The position numbers were made by a program, and so were the translations under genes. DNA of 64,000 bases. It comes from Tretioscincus oriximinensis. Its lineage: Eukaryota; Chordata; Lepidosauria; Squamata; Gymnophthalmidae. The stretch covers positions 248,001 to 312,000 of the forward strand of contig JAJVDF010000358.1 of the NCBI GenBank assembly GCA_022410635.1, written 5' to 3'. Below the pieces are notes generated by a model that saw only the letters and a list, made by a program, of their open reading frames with translations, was not told the DNA's origin and searched no databases. Positions 46,513-59,637 of the stretch are shown piece after piece (the first letter of the stretch is position 1; every line of letters begins with the position of its first letter).

Positions 46513-49500
46513 TAAGATAAAGTCTAGAATAAGATTAAGTGAAAATTCTTCCTTAGGGTAAAAGGAAATTAATTTTTAATTAATACATTAATTAAATTGA
46601 ATTAAATAATAATTCAAAAATTATTTTATTTGACGTCTCTTGGACTTCTTTGCTACCTGCTTCACTTTCCTGCCTCACCACCCTTTTGTTTTACAATTCT
46701 TCCCAACATCTTTCTATTATGATCCTTTCCAGTGTTTTTTTTCCTGCCAGACTTCCTTTGAAAAATTCACCTGATGTTTTAGAGATCTTAATACTGTACT
46801 GCTTTCTCTTTCACAACACTTTCTAGCAATATTTGTCTAGGATTTGGCTAATCTCTTACCTTAGCTATTGCCAGAGCCCCCATATTTGCTTCAGTGTTAC
46901 ACCTAAGAAAACAGAAGTCTTTTTACAGAGAGGTTCTTAAAAATTCAGAACAAATTAAAGCCCATAGATTCATCTCTTGAGTTTTGTACATTCTGTACAA
47001 AATAAGGAAGCTTCAAAGAGGGGAGGGGAAGGTAAGAAACAGGAAAGGGGGGGGGAAAGAGTCGACGGAAGAGAAAAGTTAATTATGAACCCTGTAGGTA
47101 CATAGTTCATGGTTCTCATCGTTTTAAGGGATAAAGCCAAATAATGTTTAAAAATGCTGTGTAAGCCAGGCGTACTCTTGTTGGATCTCAACATTATTTT
47201 CTCCTGATCCTTTGATAGAGATTAAAAATTTCCATGTGAATGCAAATAATGAAACAACGGTTACTTTTTTTTCTCCAGCTCTCTAAAGCTTTAAACTAGA
47301 GCAACCAGTCACAGTTTGCTTTCCCCCATCTCTATTGCTTCAGAGAAAAAAGTCAACTCACTTTGAAGAAAAAAGACAAAACAATGCTAAGAACAGGAAG
47401 ATTAGGGAAATTATATTTGTATCATGAACCAAATTAAAATGTCAATGAAAGAGGCGGGCAAATAGCCCCCACGATATATCTACACCAAGCATGTCCCCTT
47501 CAAGGAAATGGGAAAGATTTGAAAAGAGTTAATGCAACCCACAGTTAATACCACTTGCCTCAGACTCAACACTGCTTAAAAACAGGGTTAGGGTTGATTT
47601 CCCACAATATGGCTAGATTTGAGCACAATGGAAGAAAAGCCATGGTGAGTTTTTCTTCTCTTTTTTTTTTNAAAAAAATTACAAATGGCATACAAAACCT
47701 ATTCTTAATGTTGCACAGTTTAAAAGTTTGGAATGTCACAGATATGTCACGAATGTGTTGGTGTCTGATGCAAAACATAGTCAACAGTAGGGAAATATTG
47801 ACTGGATTTGGATATATGTCTACTTGGCTTTAAACCTTTCTATACTTCCATTTCCCACTTATTCTACTAAAAGCATACCTTTATTTCTGAAAAAGAGTTA
47901 GATGGTTTTGGAAAAGAGGAAAGAAATGTGGCTGAAGGACATGATACCGGTAATGTATCTTGTTTCTATTGAATGCAATTTATGCCCTATGAGCTCCTCC
48001 TGTCCATTGAAGTTTCACTGAATCTTGCAATAAATGGTAAGAAAATATTATGCACTTCTATTCATAAATAACAAAATAAAACTGTACTCCCATTCAAACC
48101 AAAGTATACACACCTTTATAAATTTATTCATTAAAAATGTGCAATAGTATCTGCTACTGAAGATACAAATCCATACAGGAAGCACCTCATGATGATATAG
48201 CAATATTGTTAAGCCTTGTGCCATTCAGGTAGTTCAATATCTTTTCCTTGCCAGCAAATTCCATATTAATGTTCCTCCATTTACTTATTTTCTCCAATAT
48301 AATCTTAAATTGTGGTTTCTTTTATGATCCTTGCTATTTCCAATACTTCAAAAACAATTGTAGGTAATATAGTGGCATTCAAGATTTTTTTTTTATGTTT
48401 AAGAAACCTCTGACACTAGGATGCTCTGCATAAAGTATTTGGAAAGGCTGCAACACAGTGCAAAGTGTGGTTAGTGCAAATGAAGACAAAAACAGTTTTC
48501 CCTAAGGTATATTTCTTTACACTTGCACACATTAAACTACATTCATCACTTTGTGATTTGGATACTTATTAAGAGCTCTTCCCTTTTTCCAATATTTATC
48601 ATCACAAATTGTTCCAGCTCCGTCAGAAAATCCTATCAGACTTACTATCACAACTTTCTCTAGTGCTTGCATTATCCGTTAGACTTTATACGATGATGGT
48701 AAATAATAGTGAGGGACTGGATGCTACATGAATCGGAAGGCAATGCTGAATAAACAACCAACATTTAAACGAAGTGGCCAAAAAAGGTCATTAATATGAC
48801 AACAAAACCATTAAATATGGTAAGAATTAGAAAAACAATCTCACCCTAGTTAACCAGGATGGTTACCAAATCTTGTAACATGACGTTAGGTACCAAAATT
48901 TGGTATGACATCCAACTTTATCCATTTTTCTGAACTGGAGGAGAGAGAAGCAGCTCAAGTGTTTGACCACTGACTAGATACAGATCAAGAGTGCCTCCTT
49001 CCAACTGTTTCATTGATCAACTGTAGCCATTCCTGCACAGCAATAACTTAACAGTAATGATTTATGGCAGCATCCACGTGACACTTGTTTATTCCGGAAT
49101 TATTAGACAATGAAGTTCATCAGTTCACCAGTTTTAATTCAGCGTTCTCGTTTCTTAACAGTATATTCAGTATTTTACTGTTGTGAGTTTCTGACCATGT
49201 GACACATGTTTATGCCAGCCATTTTGTTTGATGATTGTCAAAGAGAAATACAGTAATCCTTCCTATCAAGTGCTATTGGATAGTTTGCATATCATATTTC
49301 TTTGCCTTTCATCTTCACAGTTTCTTGCCAAAACTGTCCACACATCACAGCCTTTCTACATCATCCTACAATAATCCAGAAAATCAGTTTTAAAATCTGA
49401 CAGTTCATATGGCAAATACATCATAAATGTTGACTTGCAGGTGCACTGTCTCTGACTGGACACAGCCCATGATTCTGAGGTCTATGTAGGATGACTCTTG

Positions 49501-49821
49501 AGAGGCCACCACTATTTTTCAGAGATTGTGAGCAAGGCAAGTTACAGTATGTGCTTGTGTTCTGGGTTTTCTTGTAAAGCTTACAGGCTACTGTGAAACT
49601 AGGCTGCTGGACTTGATTGGTTTCAGGTCCAACCCAATGGACCATTTCTTATATCATTGTGCTCAGCATAGCAAGATGCACATTGAACAAGAAACTAAAG
49701 ATCTTTTCTCCTTTTCTGATCGATTTGGTTGGTCTGAAAGGTCCACTGACTACCCATCTCATTTACTTGTATAACGGGGGTTTGCTACCACGTTATTAGG
49801 TACCAGCACATCTGAAGCAGC

Positions 49822-50344
49822 TGATCATCAGGATACGGTTACATGTAGATTCTGACTCCCATCAAGGAACTCACGCAGAGGCCATAAGCTTAGATCAAGA
49901 GGCAATAGCTAGGAGGCCCACGTGGGTAGGAACCTCCTGAGCAATCTCGTGCACAGGTTTTTATTGACATACAATCAGAAGGCATGTACAAGAAAAGTGA
50001 TGTCAGAGACTGGGTGTTCCAAAGGAGTGGTTTGGGGCGGACCAGAAGTGGTGACTCCTGTGTGACGTTTCTTCCTCCTCCCAAGGGGTCAGGAAACTCC
50101 AAATATGGGCATGGTTTGGGTGGAACAAAGATTGATCTCTGCAGCTTACAGGACCTGTGACCGGTCATTCACCTCCTGGAAAGGTGATAGTCAGAGCTTC
50201 CTCAGAGCGATTAGGCAGTTGATTAATCCCATCAAGCCACAAGTTTCTGAGTCAATGAATGCTCCCAGAGATAATGGGTGCAGGTAAACAAGGCACAGCA
50301 GGGGGAGCCTAAGGGCAGGAAGAGAGATTAGGTCTCTTGCAACA
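49822..50344 (-). mobile_element. Possible solo long terminal repeat
   Basis: On the minus strand the block starts TGTTGCAAGAGACC and has no coding content. About four fifths of the way in it carries caataaaaacctgtgcacga, an AATAAA signal in the position expected for an R region, followed by ggttcctacccacgtggg. It could end at ...cctgatgatca. The start and end are guesses from TG...CA. No internal retroviral genes or second copy are seen, and no target duplication was confirmed. Confidence 0.35.
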
Positions 50345-52069
50345 CCCAGGGCTGGAACCTTCCCAGAAATTTTGCAAAATGAGGCCTGTGCATCTAGAGA
50401 CCAATGCTTGCACAATTTATATCAAAATATATTATGCCAATTAATATATTCCTAATAGAGAATCCCGACACTTGTATATTCAAGCAAATGGATAGTAATA
50501 TAAAAAGATTCAATTGTTTACCTCCAAAGATCACTAATGAGCAGATAATGGGACAAAATATAGTCTGCTCAAATGAAAAGCTGTGGCGAAATGTAAGCAA
50601 TAATAGTAGAACATTATATACTTCTAGACCCACAACTATGGGGAAGGGGTAAAAGGGGCAATTTTCCTGGGTGCCTGCTGAGAAAGATGGAGGGGCTGGG
50701 GGGCAGTTTCTGGGTATAGGCACTGAGGAGACACTGGTACTAGTCCTGCCCACACACCTATGTCTTTGCCAGGCCATAACTCAGGCTTTGAATGTGCCAG
50801 AAGCTGGAAAAAAACCCATCCCTAGTGATGTGGCATGGCACAATTGCGCTGGGGGCATCAAATTCCTTTGTCTCAGTCGCCATGGGGCGTAGTTGCAGCC
50901 CACCAGCATATTTCCCCTGACAAAAATTCATATTTAACATTTTACCTTATTAGGTCACCTATTGTGTCTACGTTTGGATTTTACTGACTATTCCAATCTG
51001 TTCAGTTTCTACTGAGCCCATGTATTTCTTTATGAATTTTAATCACAAGGGAAGTATTCATGATATAACTTGATTTTACAGGGCAGAAAAAACGCATTCC
51101 AGCTACACAGCTGACGTGTTCTCTCTCAGATGTCCACAGAGCAAGCTCTGTTTTGTAGCCATCTTTTCAGCAGGCAAGGAGAAAAGAGAGGAGAGAGAAA
51201 GCATACATTAAGTCCAGGAGTTTGGCTCTGCCAGACCTCCCTCATAGTCTGTAGGCCTTGCCAGGAAACACAGGTGACAGTGTGAATGATAAAAAGGCAT
51301 TGAGAAGGGAAAAGCAGAACTACGGATTGGTTTAGTCTGAGCAACATCTTTATATAAACCTGTAGGGGCCTCTGTGTACAACATACCACAAAGCAAATCA
51401 AGCAGGAGCTTGTGGACAAAATATACCCTCATCAACTGAAGCAGGGCTTCCCTGGTAACCTTGATATTCTTCACTGGAGGTATAAGACACATTTTTTTTT
51501 CTTCATAGGAGAAATGGCCTTTTCTGGAATAGTTTTCCAGAAAACGTCAACCTGGAAATCTTCGAAGGCAAGCTGAAGAAAAGAAAAGGAACTAAAAAGG
51601 AAGTCGTTTATAAAATTAAAATTTCTCAGCCACCCACATGGATTTNCCCCCCATTTTGTTGCAGAATGCAAAGTACTAAAAAGTTTCAGTTTGAGGGTAA
51701 ACACATTTCTATGAAGAGTGTATTCCCCTCTTTTTTTTTTCAAAAAATTGCTCCAAAAGAAGGCCCCACCGCTCACTTAAATCTAATTTAATTATCATTC
51801 ATAAGGACCAGCAACATTTTCAAGGTTTGTAAGGCTAATAATAGTGACATGACATTGCTCTGGCCACTCTGTAAATATATTCCACAGCACAAAGAAAAAT
51901 AAAAACAGAACAATTAATCTTATCTCCTTTCACTGAGACTTTACTCAAGGGCAAGAGAGATACTTGATCACGGACATTCAACTACGTGAACTTTAAATCC
52001 AAAGTGTTCCTTCTCTCTTCTCCACAAAAAAGTAACTGTCACTTTAAGCTCCCTGCTTTTGCACTTGAA

Positions 52070-52521
52070 CTAATGATTCCCAAAGTGGTTCCTACCCCCC
52101 CACACCACCACCGGGGCTCTGAAGACATTGAGGGAATGGTAAGAATTTTTTTATAATTGGGGGCAACAGGGACTGCAGGAGGGCTGTTAAGAGCAGCCCA
52201 GGTTGGATAGCCAAGTGGTGTCATTTCTGGTCCAGGAGTGGTGACTCAGAGCCTGGAAGTGACATCATAAATGATGTCACATCTGGTCTCTCTTCCAGGA
52301 ATGGCGGCCAGAGTGATGCCATTTCTGGTTCTGCCCTAGAAATGATGTCACCAAATTTTGCATTTGCACTTTGTGCACACAGCAACTCCCCAATACCCAA
52401 GATTTTTAGGCTCAGGGCTCAAGATTCCATAGCAGAAAACAACCACTGTGGGGGGCACTACAGATGTGGCTTGGAAGCTGGGGGGGGGGGGAGTAGCTCA
52501 AAAACATTTGGGAATCAAGTC
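52070..52521. mobile_element. hAT-like non-autonomous element
   Basis: The left end aatgattcccaaagtggttc and the right end catttgggaatcaagt are short inverted repeats of the CAGTGATTCCCAAAG type known from hAT elements. Inside, ctggaagtgacatcataaat + gatgtcacatctgg forms a hairpin, and the (g)gaagtgacatca motif is shared with the element at 40554-41445. A G11-12 run (52480-52491) precedes the right end. Confidence 0.55.
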
Positions 52522-54419
52522 TTAAACTATCTGGCAGAAGTTTAGCTGTGTTCCAACAATGTTAATAATCCGCTTACAAGTCAAATTTGAACTCCATTTG
52601 CAACTCCAGATTTTTTATAAACTCCTGAGCAATTAGGGTGTACTGGGAAAAATAACTGTCAAAGCAATATATATAGTTACTGAGTACAAAAAATTGATAG
52701 TTTTGGTGAGAAACTGTGAAAGTAGTTCTGGGTGTACTATATTTTTAGCTATTGATAAGTTGTAAAGCGGAATTACTCAATAATACTTGATCACTTGAAT
52801 GACTGACATTGTCTCACAAATCATCAAGAGGGTGGAGTAAGAGGTGAAGGAATTTGAAATTGACTAATAGCATTTGAGTGAAAGTACTACTATACTTTCA
52901 GCAAACAAAATGGCTGACAGGACAGTGTCACATGCATATATGTCAGTTCTCATGAGGGCACTAAAAGCACTAAAAGCAATGAAGTGAATTAGGATTTCCT
53001 TCACTGCTTTCTGTCATCTCCTGCCTGAGGTGACAGAAAGCAAGTGAGGAGAAAATCAGGGCCCCTGGCTTTTTTTCCTGAAGCGATTTGATCAGACTAT
53101 AGGAAAAAAGTCAACAACCTGCTTTTCCCCTTTACCTCTTTTCCAGGACAGGCGGTCAGATCAGCAAGAGGAAAGAAGAGGCAGCGCAAATTGTTACCAG
53201 AGTATACTTAATACGAATTGTGTTAACTTCACCTGCGATGATTTTTTTACAAATTCCACTCAGAACACGAATTCACGTGCCAAATGAGCATGACCAATGT
53301 TTTTTCCACTGGGATTATTTACGCATGAGGCCAAATTGGATCCAAGCAGCTTTAGATACAGATTTTCCCCTTCGTCATAATTTAGCCATAGACTTTTTCC
53401 CCTTCTAGAATATTATGGGATTGCTCTTTTCTTCCACAGATGGATGTTTTTCTTTTTGTCAGTGGGTGGTCTCTGTTTCATAGCAAAAACACCACATTAA
53501 GAATACAGGATGTATTAAAGATAGCCTATGTGCAAGGTTATCCAAAAAGAGGATTTGCAGATGGGCAAAGCAATGTATATACAAAAAGGAATGGAAATAT
53601 GTTCGTTATTGAACGATAAAGCCCCAACAGATATGAAAAGAAAATAGAAGTGTGTTAGGTTTTTTTCTAAGAAAGCAAGATGATTGATTCAGGAGTTTCA
53701 ATCTTCTACCTTCTTCTGTTGGACGGAAAATTACTAGTCACATGAAAATACACATTTGAGTCTGGAGTCAATTTCATGTACCTAAACAATTGGCTTTGGT
53801 CTTGCCAATTAGAATCAACTGTCCAGTATTCATGTCAAATAAACATGCTCTACATTTTATACAACAAGGCCCTGTTTTAAGTGAATTTGGTTTGCATGAT
53901 TTGATTTCAATACAAGTCACTAAATGAGACCTTGTTTTGGTATTAAGTGATATTAAGTATATTTGTTTTACTTTAAAACCTTTTCCCCGACATTAAAGGT
54001 TATTGCTTGATTACACTTCACTGTAAGCAACAACATGCCAGAAAGAAACTGCATGTTAAATAGGGCTTGTTGTATTCTAAAACCATGATGTTCTTTCACT
54101 TATTGTAGGTTCAGGCATGTAGTTAGGGATTTCTCTGGACAAATATTCAACCCAAGGGACATTGAGAAAGGTTCTGATGGTCTGTTCCTTCTCCAGACAG
54201 GAAAGACCTTCAGGGCAAGTCCTGCTTGGGGCAGGAAACTTCAAAGACTCCTTCCTATAGCCAATGGAAATTGCTGCTCGGGCCAATTAATCATGTACTC
54301 AAAAATCTGGCCACTGGCATCCAATGAACGGCAAATACTTGTGGCTGCAGAGCAATTTCTAGGATTCAAAATAAAGGAATCATTACATGAGGTAGAACAG
54401 ATGTTTCTCAGTGAACTTT

Positions 54420-54660
54420 CCATATCACCTTGTATCCAAAGGTCTCAGCAAGTTAACAATAAAAACAAAATTAACATATTAAAACCACAGTGCCTGAAAA
54501 GAAGGGAGAGCTGTTTCCCCCTCACCCCAATCAGAGGCCAGGCATCTTACCCAGGCATTTTCCAGGTGAACAAGTTTGCAATAAAGTTTTAAAGAAGTGT
54601 TTAAATTATTGTATCATGAACTATGTGCAGTGGAAAGGTAGGGTAGGATATAAATAATCA
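54420..54660 (-). mobile_element. L2 LINE 3' end
   Basis: The minus-strand sequence attgttaacttgctgagacc and tttggatacaaggtgatatg is the L2 3' UTR terminus. A worn coding end precedes it (around 54560-54600). The copy is diverged. Confidence 0.65.
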
Positions 54661-55585
54661 ACTAACATCTAATTAATCAAGTGATGAACTGTAACTTAAC
54701 TAATGTTACTCAGGGATGCGTTGTAGCCAAAACCACAGTCATTTCCATCTCTGGGAAACTATTAGAAGTTCCTCTAGAAAATCCCATTATTTTACACTGG
54801 ACACTTGGGCTTCTACCTCTACTAATGCAATTCTGTTGTCTTCACTGACTTACATTAGTAAATTGAGCCTGTTTGATTCCCCAAGTAATGTTCTTTGGAC
54901 AATATGTTTTTTTGGACTATGGAACAGTTTGCAGGAATCTAATCATTGCAAGAAATGAGAGATGTTAGTAATCCAGTTATTTCGTTTGATTGATTTAGGG
55001 ATGAAGAATTTAACGAAAGGAAATCTGAGGCACTTAATTCTTAATGTTTAGCACATTTTTTCACTGCAGTTTATATACCGTTCATAATAACCTTCCCTTT
55101 TTTCTACTCTTCTTTAGAATGTCATTCTTGCAGCTGCAATTTCATCTTAGCTATGAAGAATCTATTTTCAAGTAAGTTCCGTTGGTGCCTAATAAATGCT
55201 GACACTTTTCCAAGTCTTTTTGCAAGGGAGAATTGTAAGTGGATTTAATATAAACTGTGTTAGGGGATACAAGTTTAAATCTAACTTCATACAAAACAAT
55301 AAATCTGGTTTTAAAAAAGCAGACAAAAAAAGTACTACAAATCTGTGTTTCATATTTGCACTCTGAGTGGGTAGAAAACTGAAAACAACTGTCAGATGGT
55401 GACTGTGTTCAGTAAGTAATACTGCTTGTAAGAATCCCCNTCTCTAGTCCAGCTTGCAAACAAATTTCGCTCTATGCTTATTAGCTGTTTCAGCTGCCTA
55501 GTGGGTGCAGAAAAAGAAAAATGCCATCCAGCTTAGAGCGGAATGGAAACGCAAAAGTTTTGTTTGTCTTTGACCTTAAATTTCA

Positions 55586-55745
55586 GAGAAATAGCCGTGT
55601 TAGTCTAGTAGAAAGTCCAGCAAAGCAGCTAGCAGTACTTTGAGACTAACTTGAAAAAAGTGGGTGGCATAAGCTTCTTCAGATGTTGAGGGACTAATGT
55701 CAGGGTCAGGTATTTATAGAAAACTGTGTATGGGAGAGGACAAAG
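55586..55745 (-). repeat. Left (inverted) Penelope terminal repeat
   Basis: The sequence gtccagcaaagcagctagca, gtactttgagactaacttga and aagtgggtggcataagc, then cttcttcagatgttgaggga and ctaatgtcagggtcaggtat, is the inverted copy of the repeat at 56920-57045. About 18 bases spanning the hammerhead stem II region are deleted relative to the other copies. Confidence 0.8.
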
Positions 55746-55769
55746 CATATGTAAATGCGATAAGGGAGC

Positions 55770-56815
55770 ACTCCCTAAAGACACTCCACCAAAATTTCAA
55801 TAGCTTCCACCCTACCATTAATCTCAGCTTGGAATGATCTAGTGAGCAAGTTCACTTTCTGGACACCACCATAAAATTGCACGACGGACATCTGAGCATG
55901 ACCCTGTATCGCAAACCCACTGATCGATACATCTATTTACACNCCTCTAGTTTCCACCCTGAACAAACAACCAAATCCATTGTCTACAGCCAAGTTCTTA
56001 GATATAATTACATCTGCTTGGATCCAGAGGACAGAGGTGCCAAACTCCTGAAACTGCAGCAAGCATTCCTCCGGCTATAGTACCCACCACATGAAGTAAA
56101 AAAAACAAATCAACAGAGCCAGAATGGTACTCAGAATCAACCTATTACAGGATAGATTGAGGACAGAAAACAACAGAACCCCATTAATGGTCACATACAG
56201 CTCACACTTGGGGGCCCTCAAACACATAATAAATGAACTTCAACCTATTTTAGATAAGAACGCTGCTCTCTCAAGAGCACTTGGTGGTAAACCTTTGCTG
56301 GCTTACAAACAACCACACAACCTCAAACAACTACTCACACAAAGAACACAGAACACAGATGGAGAAATGGGAACTAGAATCTGCCACAAACCCAGATATC
56401 AACTTTGCTCACACAAAGTTGCACCCTGGCAATGTCATCACGGGACCTTATAACACCACCCACAATATTAGAGGGACTTTTATATACGCGTCTTCTAATG
56501 TGGTGTATTCCATTTTCTGCCAACAATGCCCCTCAACACTACATAGGGCAAACAGGACAATCCCTAAGCCAGAGAATAAATGGACACAAATCAGATATTC
56601 GAAATGGCAACACACAGAAACCACTTGCTGAACTCTTCAACTTTCCAGGACATTCCATCTCAGACCTCAGGACTGCAGTCCTTGAACAAAGAAACTACAA
56701 AGGAAGATATGAAAGAGAAGCAGCAGAACTTGAATACATTCTTAAGTTCCAAGCCTTCAACAAAGGACTTAACAAAGATAATGGTTTCCTGACCAATTAT
56801 ACATTTTTATGAAAC
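55770..56815 (+). pseudogene. Penelope-like element: reverse transcriptase C-terminus and GIY-YIG endonuclease
   Basis: Three broken plus-strand frames follow the Penelope order. First comes a reverse transcriptase part (DGHLSMTLYRKPTDRYIYLH, 55877-56080). Next is a thumb/linker part (PLMVTYSSHLGALKHIINEL and LLAYKQPHNLKQLL, 56124-56453). Last is an endonuclease part (56405-56812) with VVYSIFCQQCP and HYIGQTGQSLSQRINGHKSD, the GIY-YIG signature. Stops and frameshifts between the parts make it non-functional. The N-terminal half of the polymerase is absent. Such elements copy themselves by target-primed reverse transcription with an endonuclease unrelated to LINE enzymes. Confidence 0.9.
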
Positions 56816-56914
56816 CTGTTAAGTATTTGATTGATTTACTATCAGACATTGCCTGTTATTCTAACCTGCAGTTCATCACCTTATCACACTTGCATATGCT
56901 TTGTCATCTCCCAT

Positions 56915-57045
56915 TCTATAAATACCTGACCCTGACATTAGTCCCTCAGCATCTGAAGAAGTAAACGTGTCTANGAAAGCTTAAGCCACCCACTTTTCTT
57001 AAGTTAGTCTCAAAGTGCTACTAACTCCTTTGCTGGACTTAAACT
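56915..57045 (+). repeat. Right Penelope terminal repeat with hammerhead-like core
   Basis: After the endonuclease frame and a spacer, the repeat reads ctataaatacctgaccctga, cattagtccctcagcatctg, aagaagtaaacgtgtctang and aaagcttaagccacccactt, and ends gctggactt. CTGAAGA at 56953-56959 and GAAA at about 56975 bracket a short hairpin that has one mutation and one ambiguous base. Confidence 0.8.
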
Positions 57046-57429
57046 TTGTGTCAGTAATATAGATGACCATGACCTCTCAATGACAACTGATTACACAAGA
57101 AGCCCAGCTTGATTTGTTCCATTAATGCCAAACGGCCAACCAACTGCACAGGAAAATCCACCAATGGGACAATCACACACAGCAAGTTCTGCTTATAGAT
57201 TTGCAATAGCTGGTCACTTCAGGTTTGTTTGCCCTCGATATTATATGTCAAAAGAGACTAAGGCAAGGCTTCGAAACCTCTTTGATTCTAAGGGTGTATT
57301 CATACTTAATTTATTTCTCAAACAGATCTTTTACAAAACATACTTCATGTGTATCTGACATAAAAGCAAGCATTTGTACAGGGAAAAAAATCTAGCAACC
57401 TCAGAGATGAAAAGAAATGTCAATCACAC

Positions 57430-57656
57430 TTGAGGTGCGTCAATCACCATCTCTGTGCACTTTCAGAAAACGCTTAAAGATGCACCTCTTTGGCCTGGCC
57501 TTTGGCTAGAAAACTACTGTCTCCTCCCCATTTTTAGAAAAGGCTGTTTTTAATGTGTTAAAATGATAGTTTTATTGTTAACCGCCCTGAGACCTACGAG
57601 TATAGGGCAGTATAAAAATGTAAATAAATAAATAAATAAAATAAAATAAATAAATA
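57430..57656 (+). mobile_element. L2 LINE 3' end with long (AAAT)n tail
   Basis: The frame around ctctgtgcactttcagaaaa encodes an SLCTFRKRLKDAPLWPGL-like end. The UTR (ttgttaaccgccctgagacc, agggcagtataaaaatg) and a 40-base (AAAT)/(AAAAT) tail follow. It is very close to the copy at 4590-4942, so the two probably belong to one young subfamily. Confidence 0.85.
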
Positions 57657-58126
57657 AGCAATCACTGGAAAGCCTTAGAGACAATGGTGTAGCATGAGTC
57701 ACCTACCAATGACTGGGAAAGATAAGCACTGTACTCCCTAACCTAGACACCAGTAGAATGTTCTGAGTCCCTTCCACCAATCCAATATTAAAGCCCTAAC
57801 CCAAACATATACAGTGTATTTAGGAAATACAGTATGCAAAGTAACTACCACTGTAACACACATTTAATCAAGAAAGGAGGAGAAATGAAGCTCTATAGGT
57901 GACTGTGGCAACTCGGCGAACTTGTGAATTTATTTATGATTTTTAATGCGAGTTATGAAACGTAACAGTACCAGGATCTTTAAATGGGAAATCACACTAT
58001 TAATAGGCAAGTAACTCACAAAGTTTACACAAAGACTGCGTGCCTGTAATTAGTAATACTGTAAAGGGTTATATGACTACTTGCCCTATTGTGTTCAAAA
58101 ACTGCACACAATCTTTGAACATTGTA

Positions 58127-59178
58127 CAGTGGGGGAAAAAAGTATTTAGTCAGCCACCAATTGTGCACGTTCTCCCACTTAAAAAGATGAGAGAGGCCTA
58201 TAATTGACGTCATAGGTAGACCTCAACTAAATAAGAAAACAAATCCAGAAAATCACATTGTTTGATTTTGTAAGAATTTAAAATTATGGTGGAAAACAAG
58301 TATTTGGTCAGTAACAAAGTTCATCTCAATATTTTGTTATATATCCTTTGTTGGCAATGACAGAGGTCAAATGTTTTCAGTAAGTTTTCGCAAGGTTGGC
58401 ACACACTGCTGCTGGTATGTTGGCCCATTCCTCCACACAGACCTCCTCTAGAGCAGTGATGTTTTGGGGCTGTTGCTGGGCAATATGGATTTTCAACTAC
58501 CTCCAAAGGTTTTCTATAGGGTTGAGGACTGGAGATTGGCTAGACCACTCCAGGACCTTGAAATGCTTCTTATGAAGCTACTCCTTTGTTGCCCTGGTGG
58601 TATGCTTGGGATCGTTGTCATGCTGAAAGACCCAGCCACGTTTCATCTTCAGTGCCCTTGCTGATGGAAAGAGGTTCTCAAAAGGAAGGAAGGCACTCAA
58701 AATCTCACAATACATGTCCCCATTCATTTTTTCATGTACACAGATGAATTTTCCTGGTCTCTTTGCAGAGAAACAGCCTCAAAGCATGATGTTGCCAGCC
58801 CCATACTTCACAGTAGGTACGGTGTTGTTTGGCTGCAACTCAGCATTCCTTCTCCTCCAAACACAACGAGTTGTGTTTCTACCAGACAGTTCTACTTTGG
58901 TTTCATCAGACCATTTGACATTCTCCCAATATTCTTTTGGATCAGCCAAATGCTCTGAAGCAAACTTCAGACAGGCCTGGACGTATACTGGCTTAAGCAG
59001 GGGGACACGTCTGGCACTGCAGGATCTGAGTCCCTGACAGCATAGTGTGTTACTGATGGTAGCCTTTGTTATGTTGGACCCAGCTCTCTGCAGGTCATTC
59101 ACTAGATCCCCCCCATGTGGTTCTGGGATTTTGGCTCACCATTCTTGTGATCATTCTGACCCCATGGGCTGAGATGCT
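58127..59178 (-). mobile_element. Tc1-type DNA transposon, truncated
   Basis: A terminal inverted repeat starts at 58127 (cagtgggggaaaaaagtatt) after a TA dinucleotide. The body matches the Tc1/mariner family common in fish and frogs. The transposase is encoded on the minus strand. The segment 58779-59102 has the N-terminal part and the first catalytic Asp in WSDETKVEL. Nearer 58500-58640, remnants of the second and third catalytic blocks are visible but frameshifted. The end near 59178 lacks the transposase start and the second terminal repeat, so the copy is dead and about two thirds of full length. Confidence 0.9.
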
Positions 59179-59637
59179 TTTTACTATATGTATTACTTAG
59201 ATAAAAATATGAAAATAACTGAAAATGAATTATAATTGTGAAGCCATTTTGAAAAATAGTAAATGTTCTGCAATCAGTTGTCTGGTTCTTGGAAGACATG
59301 TACCTGCTCATAGATATTGAAAATGAAGGAAAGACTACTTATTTTTATTATATTTTACTACTGAGCACTGAACACATCTGTTAACATCAGCATTGTCAAG
59401 AATTTTTTTTTTTGGAAATAAATAAAAATTTGGCCATGAAAAAGAAGAAATATTACAATTGAGGAAGGGTGTTTTTTTATTTAAAAAAAGGGCAAATCAA
59501 ATGAATTTTCCTAGACTGGGATCATGAAAGGATATGCTGGAGAAAAGACCAATTGTGCTCAGGCACATTCTTCTGTATGATAATGACATTTGTTGAAGAT
59601 GCATGTATGATCTAAGGGACAGATATTTAATTCTTAC

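Larger units (their letters stand above)
38368..59637 (-). other. EIF2B3 intron, 21 kb
   Basis: This is the most repeat-dense intron. It holds the nested cluster 39190-41453, a Sauria-head SINE (41800-42012), an L2 copy (42674-42990) and a SINE (43535-43800). It also has foldback MITEs (44600-44660, 46337-46512), a possible LTR (49822-50344), a hAT-like MITE (52070-52521), L2 (54420-54660), a Penelope-like element (55586-57045), L2 (57430-57656) and a Tc1 relic (58127-59178). I see nothing assignable in 45000-46300, 46600-49800, 50700-52000 or 52600-54400. Confidence 0.7.

Noticed and set aside
58714..59037. Plus-strand frame of 107 codons
   Set aside because: It is the shadow of the Tc1 transposase, which is encoded on the minus strand here.
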